A DNA stretch of 64,000 bases, taken from Pseudomonas sp. 14P_8.1_Bac3. GTDB lineage: Bacteria > Pseudomonadota > Gammaproteobacteria > Pseudomonadales > Pseudomonadaceae. The stretch is taken from the NCBI RefSeq assembly GCF_025466085.1, contig NZ_JANLOD010000078.1, positions 186,001-250,000 on the forward strand. The letters are read 5' to 3'. This document shows, one piece after another, positions 58,987 through 64,000 of this stretch. The translations under genes and the position numbers were made by a program. Positions within the stretch are counted from its first letter, which is position 1, and every line of letters begins with the position of its first letter. The notes under the pieces were generated by a model. That model was not told where the DNA came from. It saw nothing but the letters and a program-made list of their open reading frames with translations, and did no database searches.

Positions 58987-60267
58987 TCAGTACGCGGAAG
59001 GAGAAAGCGCCGAACCTCGGCGCAACTTGTCGCCGGCGGGGTTGACCGCCTCGCGCATAAAACCGAAACCGCTGCGCCGGTCGAGCCGGAACAGCGTGCT
59101 GGTGACATAGGTGTCATCGCGGATGCCGACCACCTCTACCACCTCGCTGACGCAACGGCGGCCGTCAGGCATGCGGGTCAACTGGATCACCACGTCCAGC
59201 GCCGCGCAGATCATTTGCCGCAGGGTCCGCTCGGCGATGGTGCGACCGGTCAGGCCGACCAGCGTCTCCAGGCGCAACAGCGCATCCTGGGCGTTGTTGG
59301 CGTGCACCGTGCTCATCGAACCGTCGTGACCGGTGTTCATCGCGGTGAGCACGTCGAGCACTTCGACGCCACGAATCTCGCCGAGGATGATCCGGTCGGG
59401 GCGCATCCGCAGGGCGTTGCGGATCAGATCGCTGGCCTTCACTTCGCCATGGCCTTCGGCGTTTGGTGGACGGGTTTCCAGACGCACGACGTGAGGATGA
59501 CCGAGTTGCAATTCGGCCACGTCCTCGATGGTGACCAGTCGTTCATGCGGGTTGATCAACTGGCTCAAAATGTTCAGCAGCGTGGTCTTGCCAGTGCCGG
59601 TGCCGCCGCTGATCAGGATGTTGCAGCGCTTGCTCACGGCTTCCTGGATGAAATCGAAGATCGCCTGATCGATGGTTTGCATCGCCATCAGGTCGGTGCT
59701 CTTGAGCATGTCCTTGCGGAATTTACGGATCGACAGGCACGGGCCGTCGAGGGCTATCGGCGGGATGATCGCGTTGACCCGGCTGCCATCCGGCAGGCGC
59801 GCATCGACCATCGGCGATGACTCATCAAGGCGCCGGCCCAGCGGCGCGAGGATCCGCTGCATCACGCGTTCGACGTGATGGGCGTCGATAAACCGCAGGT
59901 CACTCTGATGCAGCACGCCGTCACGCTCGATGAACACCCGGTGCGGGCCGTTGACCAGAATCTCGGTCACCGCCGGGTCGCGCAGCAGCACTTCCAGTGG
60001 ACCGAAACCGGTGAGCTCGTCGACGATTTCTTCGGCCAGGCGCTCCATCTCGTAACGGGAAATCGCCAGGTGCAAACGGGCGATGTATTCAGCGACCTTG
60101 TCGATCACGAACTGCGACAGCACTTGCCGCGACCCTTCCAGCAGGTTTTTCCCGGACTCTTCGATGGCGTCGATGATGTAGCGGTGCAGCACCAGTTTCA
60201 GGCCTTCGTGGTCCGAGTTGCCAGAGGTGGTACGCACCGGCGCGCCGAACAGTTTTTCACCGTTCAT
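58987..60267 (-). CDS. tadA: Tad secretion ATPase TadA (CpaF family)
   Basis: 426 residues. Walker A GGTGTGKTT at 221-229 and Walker B region RPDRIILGEIRG; FGPLEVLLRDPAVTEILVNGPHRVFIER is the family N-terminal motif. Powers pilus assembly. ATG overlaps the tadZ stop (ATGA). Confidence 0.95.
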   Translation of the reverse strand: MNGEKLFGAPVRTTSGNSDHEGLKLVLHRYIIDAIEESGKNLLEGSRQVLSQFVIDKVAEYIARLHLAISRYEMERLAEEIVDELTGFGPLEVLLRDPAVTEILVNGPHRVFIERDGVLHQSDLRFIDAHHVERVMQRILAPLGRRLDESSPMVDARLPDGSRVNAIIPPIALDGPCLSIRKFRKDMLKSTDLMAMQTIDQAIFDFIQEAVSKRCNILISGGTGTGKTTLLNILSQLINPHERLVTIEDVAELQLGHPHVVRLETRPPNAEGHGEVKASDLIRNALRMRPDRIILGEIRGVEVLDVLTAMNTGHDGSMSTVHANNAQDALLRLETLVGLTGRTIAERTLRQMICAALDVVIQLTRMPDGRRCVSEVVEVVGIRDDTYVTSTLFRLDRRSGFGFMREAVNPAGDKLRRGSALSPSAY

Positions 60268-61460
60268 TGCGCGCCCCTCAATCGGTCAAACCAGCCGGTC
60301 CTGGGTTTGGCCAGGCCTTCGGAGCGTTTGGCCAGGCGTTCACCGAGGCTGCGCAAGCTTTGGGTGAGGCCTTCCCGGGGGGCCAGTTCGAACAGGGTGA
60401 TGCCTTGGTTTTTCGCATTGAGGCGCACTTCCGGGCTGTAGGCGAGGGTGGCGATGACCTCCATGCCGAAGGTTTTGCCCAGGGTTTCCGAGTCCGGCGC
60501 GACATTGCGCAGGTAGCGGTCCACGAGCAGTTTGGCGTGATCGAGTTTCATGGCTTTTTCGCGCCAGAAGTTGAGCACTGCCAGGTTGCGTCGGCAGTCG
60601 AGCACGTTCTGATCGGTGTACCAGAGCAACTTGTCGCAATGGCTGACGAAGGTGCGCAAGGCCTCGCTGTCGGGCTGACCGGTGAGGTTCACGACGATGT
60701 GCTGGAAGTGCTGGCGCAGCGCGCTGAGCAGCATGTACAGCTCGGCGGCGCTGGTCTGTTCCAGCGGTTCATCGTTGCTGGCGTAAGCGAGAATGCGCAG
60801 CCCGGCCGCGCACACGGTAAACGCGCTATCGATCAGCGTCGCATCGAGGCGCCGCAAGTGGCGCAAGGCATCGCCGAAGTGAAACGAACTTTCCAGCCCG
60901 AGCAAGGCCAGGCTGTCGCCGCGGGGCAGGCCCAGGTCGAGCAGCAAGGTCTGCTGCCCGCTCTTCTGCACCACTTGCGCCATGTGCGTGGCCAGCAGCG
61001 CGCCGTCGGCATTGCTCTGCACGCCGTAAAGCACGGTCAGACCGCCGAGCTGCGTATTCGGCGCCACCGGCGGCAGGCGTTTGCTCAACCGGCGCACCAG
61101 GCCGGCGACTTCGCTGGAGCGCGAGCCATAGGCGACGAAATCCCGGGCGCCGGCGCGCATGGCGTTGAGCACTAACTGGTTGTCCATGCCGTCGCCCAGC
61201 GCGACGATGGCGAGCATCGGTTTGGCTTCGAGGGCGCCTTCGATCAATGCGCTTTGACTCACCACGTGTTCACGGTCGAGGCCGACGAACACCAGGCTGG
61301 CGAAGGTGACGTCCACCAGCGCCAGCAATTCATCAAGGCTGCCGCCACCGGCGCTGACCACCTGGCCCAACGGCGCGAGGGCGCCTTGCAGCCACTCCAG
61401 GTCAGTGTTGTTGCGCGTGATCGCGAGGAAGGTCTGACTCAGGTTCTGACTCTGGCTCAT
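60264..61460 (-). CDS. tadZ: Tad localisation protein TadZ (CpaE-like)
   Basis: 398 residues. N-terminal receiver-like domain without a clear phosphoacceptor (about 1-130), then a MinD/ParA-like domain. The P-loop position reads LYGVQSNADGALLATHMAQVV and lacks the Walker A Lys and GKT/S. Downstream, LLLDLGLPRGDSLALLGL and the C-terminal segment fit the fold. TadZ recruits the Tad machine to a pole. Overlaps rcpA and tadA by four bases each. Confidence 0.9.
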   Translation of the reverse strand: MSQSQNLSQTFLAITRNNTDLEWLQGALAPLGQVVSAGGGSLDELLALVDVTFASLVFVGLDREHVVSQSALIEGALEAKPMLAIVALGDGMDNQLVLNAMRAGARDFVAYGSRSSEVAGLVRRLSKRLPPVAPNTQLGGLTVLYGVQSNADGALLATHMAQVVQKSGQQTLLLDLGLPRGDSLALLGLESSFHFGDALRHLRRLDATLIDSAFTVCAAGLRILAYASNDEPLEQTSAAELYMLLSALRQHFQHIVVNLTGQPDSEALRTFVSHCDKLLWYTDQNVLDCRRNLAVLNFWREKAMKLDHAKLLVDRYLRNVAPDSETLGKTFGMEVIATLAYSPEVRLNAKNQGITLFELAPREGLTQSLRSLGERLAKRSEGLAKPRTGWFDRLRGAQ

Positions 61461-62722
61461 TGCGATAACCCGCTGCGTTTATCGAAATCGCCGTTTTCAA
61501 GGAAGTACAGGCGATACCAGTTCGGGTCGTAGTTGCGCAGTTTTTCACCGGGCAACGACGGCAGTTGCGCGTTGGCGGCCAGCGGCTGGACCAGATGCGG
61601 CGTGACGATCATCAGCAGCTCGCGCTCTTCGCGGTTGACGGACGAGTTGCGGAAGAACGCGCCGAGAATCGGGATGTCGCCCAGCCCTGGAAACTTGCTG
61701 ACTTGCGAGGCGTTCTGGGTGCTGATCAAACCGCTGATGACGAAGCTTTCGCCATCGGCCAGGGAGATGCTGGTGTCGGTGCGGCGGATGGTGAACGCCG
61801 GCACGGTGGTGCCGCCGATGGTCACGCCATTGTTGTAATCCAGCTCGCTGACTTCCGGTGCCACTTTGAGAGCGATGCGGTCGTGGCTGACCACGGTCGG
61901 CGTCAGAGTCAGGCGGATGCCGAATTCCTTGTATTCGATGGAGTAGCTGTTGCTGTTGGCGCTGGGCACCGGGATCGGGATTTCACCGCCCGCGAGGAAA
62001 CTTGCGCTCTGCCCGCTGAGGGCCACCAGGCTCGGCCGCGCCAGGGTGTAGGCGAAGCCGCTGCCTTCCAGCGCATTGACGATGCCGAGGAAATTGCCGC
62101 CGCCAAAGACGATGTTGAAGCTGTCGTTGAGCAGGGGGATGCTCGGCACGGCGATGCGCGGGTCGATGTTGAACAGCGGCAACACGCCCGGCGTGACCGC
62201 CGTGTTGGGCACCGTGCCGGGAGAGCCAAACAGGAAGTTGTTCGAACCCTTGCCGTAGATCGAGGTGCTGGCTTCCTTGAGTTTGGTCCGGCTGACTTCG
62301 ACGAAGCGGATGTCGGTCTGCACTTGCGACGGCAGTAGCGAATCGTCCGACGGCAGGCGCGTGGAACTGGTCATCGCCGCCGTCGCCCGGCCCTGCACGA
62401 ACACCATGCTCTGGCGCGGTGCGCTGGCGCAGGCGGTCCAGACCATCAGGCTGGTAGCCCCGGGCGCCATGCCGGTGAGCAGCAGCGCCTGATTGCCGTT
62501 GACCCGCACGTCAGCGACTTTCGGATCGCCCACGGCCACCCGGGTGATCGCCACGGGTGACTGCAGTTCCTGCTGCAGTCCTTCACCGACCTCCAGCGTC
62601 GCCGGTAACGGCCCGAGTGCGCTGCAATTGCCGACGGCGGCGACCGTCGCCGTGAGTGGCAGCCCGCTCAACAATGAGACCCAGAACAGGCCTTGGAACA
62701 GGGGCATGGAACGTCTGCGCAT
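61457..62722 (-). CDS. rcpA: Tad outer-membrane secretin RcpA (CpaC)
   Basis: 421 residues. Signal peptide, BON/N-domain (VGDPKVADVRVNGNQALLLTG) and secretin domain: FVISGLISTQNASQVSKFPGLGDIPILGAFFRNSS and ERELLMIVTPHLVQPL. ATG 62722 has AAGGACG upstream; an in-frame ATG is at 62707. Confidence 0.94.
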   Translation of the reverse strand: MRRRSMPLFQGLFWVSLLSGLPLTATVAAVGNCSALGPLPATLEVGEGLQQELQSPVAITRVAVGDPKVADVRVNGNQALLLTGMAPGATSLMVWTACASAPRQSMVFVQGRATAAMTSSTRLPSDDSLLPSQVQTDIRFVEVSRTKLKEASTSIYGKGSNNFLFGSPGTVPNTAVTPGVLPLFNIDPRIAVPSIPLLNDSFNIVFGGGNFLGIVNALEGSGFAYTLARPSLVALSGQSASFLAGGEIPIPVPSANSNSYSIEYKEFGIRLTLTPTVVSHDRIALKVAPEVSELDYNNGVTIGGTTVPAFTIRRTDTSISLADGESFVISGLISTQNASQVSKFPGLGDIPILGAFFRNSSVNREERELLMIVTPHLVQPLAANAQLPSLPGEKLRNYDPNWYRLYFLENGDFDKRSGLSQ

Positions 62723-62742
62723 TGAATGCGTCCTTGCTCGAC

Positions 62743-63687
62743 TCAGGGAGTTTGTTGTGTGATTTCGTTGCCGCGGATGATTTCCACATTCGACTTGCGC
62801 GGCGCCGCGCCTCCACCGGTGCCGACCGGTTTGGGTGGCGCCGTCATGGCCAACTGGTTGAACTGGATCAATTCGCGATTGGCACTGGCGAGGTTGGCCG
62901 ATGAATCGGCTTCACCAGCCCAGTAGCGAGCCAAGCGTTTCTCGTCGGCGCTGCGCACGGCCAGGCGCAACACCCCGGCCTGGGTCGCGAGCATCAGGCG
63001 ACTCAAGAGCGCTTCGGGTACTGCGAGCAATACGGTCCGGGCGCTGGCGCGGGATTGGTCCTGCTTGAGTTTTTCATCGTTGCTGTGCGCCGGGCTGGCG
63101 GGCTGACCGTCGTTGGTCAGGCCCAACTGTTCGCCCACGCCGAGTACCCGCAAGGCCGGGACCACCAACTGCGCCGACGACTGCGGGGTGTTGGCATCCA
63201 TGCGCAGAAACAACAGCACATCGACATAGTCGCCCGGCGTCAGTTGCCCTCCGGCGTTGATCACTTCATCCACCGCCACGGCGAGGGCGCGTTCGTCGGG
63301 GCGGATCATCCGCGCGAGTTTGCTGCCGGCCTCGAAGCTTTCATCGTTGAGCCAACTGCCGGCGGAAAGCGCGCGCCAGGGCGTGCGTCCCACGGCCTGA
63401 TCGACACGGGTGAGGCTGCCGGCCGGGACGATGGCGAGTTTTTCCAGGGTGACGTCGGCGGCCGTGATCTGTTCAAACGGCGCGATGTCCCGCCGCAACA
63501 CCACCACCGGATGACGGGTGGGGTCCTCGACCGGCGCAGCTGTGGGGGCGGTCGTTACGGAGGTGACGCTGACTGGCGCGACAGGTTCGGCCACCGGCTG
63601 GCGGCTCAAGGTGAGGCCCCAGTAACCGGCAATGAGGGCGCCTACCAGAAACAGACCGGCAAGGCCCAGGGTGACACGACTGTTCAT
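62743..63687 (-). CDS. rcpC: Tad pilus assembly protein RcpC (CpaB)
   Basis: 314 residues. N-terminal membrane anchor (LAGLFLVGALIAGYWGL), then a SAF domain (VVLRRDIAPFEQITAADVTLEKLAIVPAGSL) and a CpaB domain with YVDVLLFL. Periplasmic partner of RcpA. Good Shine-Dalgarno (AAAGGGAGAG). First gene of the leftward rcpC-rcpA-tadZABCD-DUF3613 operon. Confidence 0.93.
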   Translation of the reverse strand: MNSRVTLGLAGLFLVGALIAGYWGLTLSRQPVAEPVAPVSVTSVTTAPTAAPVEDPTRHPVVVLRRDIAPFEQITAADVTLEKLAIVPAGSLTRVDQAVGRTPWRALSAGSWLNDESFEAGSKLARMIRPDERALAVAVDEVINAGGQLTPGDYVDVLLFLRMDANTPQSSAQLVVPALRVLGVGEQLGLTNDGQPASPAHSNDEKLKQDQSRASARTVLLAVPEALLSRLMLATQAGVLRLAVRSADEKRLARYWAGEADSSANLASANRELIQFNQLAMTAPPKPVGTGGGAAPRKSNVEIIRGNEITQQTP

Positions 63688-64000
63688 GACGGCTCTCCCT
63701 TTCCCGCTGCGTAAACAACCCCGTCGTACCGACGAGACAACTCATCCATCAGGCAGCTATGAACATCGAACTATTTCGCTATTTGACGGTAGCGCAGCTA
63801 GAGCGAAACGCCATTACTGCCACCGAAAATAACTGGCTCAACCCGCAGTAGAGCGCAGTTTTTTGGCGTCAACGAAAGGCCTAATACTTTAGTGATAATT
63901 CTTTTTTACAGTTGTTGGCATGAGGAATGACGGCAATGCTGGTGCTGGCATAGAGGAATCATGTTGCGGTCGTGCAACACCCGTCGTCGCCAAGGAGAAA
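63688..64000 (+). promoter_or_regulatory. Divergent rcpC / flp regulatory region (right edge)
   Basis: No complete gene seen. The last ten bases hold AAGGAG (63992-63997), an ideal Shine-Dalgarno for a rightward start just past position 64000. By Pseudomonas locus order that gene should be the Flp pilin. The interval is AT-rich at 63870-63925. A small inverted repeat GTTGC-GGTCGT-GCAAC is at 63963-63978. PprB would be expected to act here, but I could not identify a PprB box. Confidence 0.6.

Noticed and set aside
1..64000. CRISPR arrays, tRNA, rRNA and insertion sequences
   Set aside because: No regular direct-repeat array, cloverleaf with CCA-type end, rRNA segment or transposase frame was seen.

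Overview
The window looks like the chromosome of a fluorescent Pseudomonas (P. fluorescens group). It is GC-rich, carries many inverted REP-type repeats with the core GTGGGAGCGGGCTTGCTCGCG, and has gene blocks whose order I recognise from P. aeruginosa PAO1: the split cobalamin locus, retS-purD-purH-fis-dusB-DUF3426-prmA-accC-accB-aroQ-dsbD-ctpL-gcbA, then DUF2333-Nudix-yciH-speA, and the ppr/tad/rcp pilus locus. All identifications are by reading; no database search was run.

Layout. 1-3.1 kb: copper-handling genes on the minus strand (DUF2946, PCu(A)C chaperone, DUF2946, and the 5' part of oprC, which runs off the left edge). 3.1-3.85 kb: a HigBA/RelE-type toxin-antitoxin pair. 3.88-12.3 kb: divergent cobalamin operons, cobL-cbiD-cobK leftward and cobG-cobH-cobI-cbiG/cobJ rightward. 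The gap between them is occupied, and the right end followed, by members of an unrecognised paralogous protein family. 13.9-32.5 kb: a conserved backbone with MarC, the RetS hybrid sensor, purine synthesis, Fis/DusB, PrmA, acetyl-CoA carboxylase AccBC, AroQ, DsbD, a CtpL-like chemoreceptor and a GcbA-like diguanylate cyclase. 32.7-36.3 kb: an orphan type VI secretion (T6SS) island with Hcp, a DUF2515 protein, membrane-anchored partners and a decayed tandem copy. 36.4-40.9 kb: DUF2333, Nudix, YciH and SpeA. 41.1-44.2 kb: a second T6SS-like islet with a short VgrG, a DUF4123 adaptor and a lipoprotein alpha/beta hydrolase. 44.1-48.5 kb: a MATE exporter, a small membrane protein, a MazG-like protein, CmoM and two DUF4136 lipoproteins. 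48.6-64 kb: the Tad/Flp pilus locus (tadG, pprA, tadE-like, fppA, pprB, DUF3613, tadDCBA, tadZ, rcpA, rcpC). The Flp pilin itself probably starts just past the right edge, because the window ends on a Shine-Dalgarno sequence.

How the genes relate. Several loci concern the planktonic/sessile switch: RetS (antagonist of GacS, which controls T6SS and biofilm), GcbA (c-di-GMP synthesis), PprAB with the Tad pilus, a chemoreceptor and two orphan T6SS islets. Signals I consider most worth following are: (1) a 5' leader at 55608-55787 before a DUF6124 gene, with mutually exclusive stems that could expose or hide the Shine-Dalgarno; (2) the T6SS island, where repeated leaders show a tandem duplication followed by deletion; (3) the three-member protein family around the cobalamin operon; (4) the shortened VgrG islet. 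No tRNA, rRNA, CRISPR array or insertion sequence was seen.
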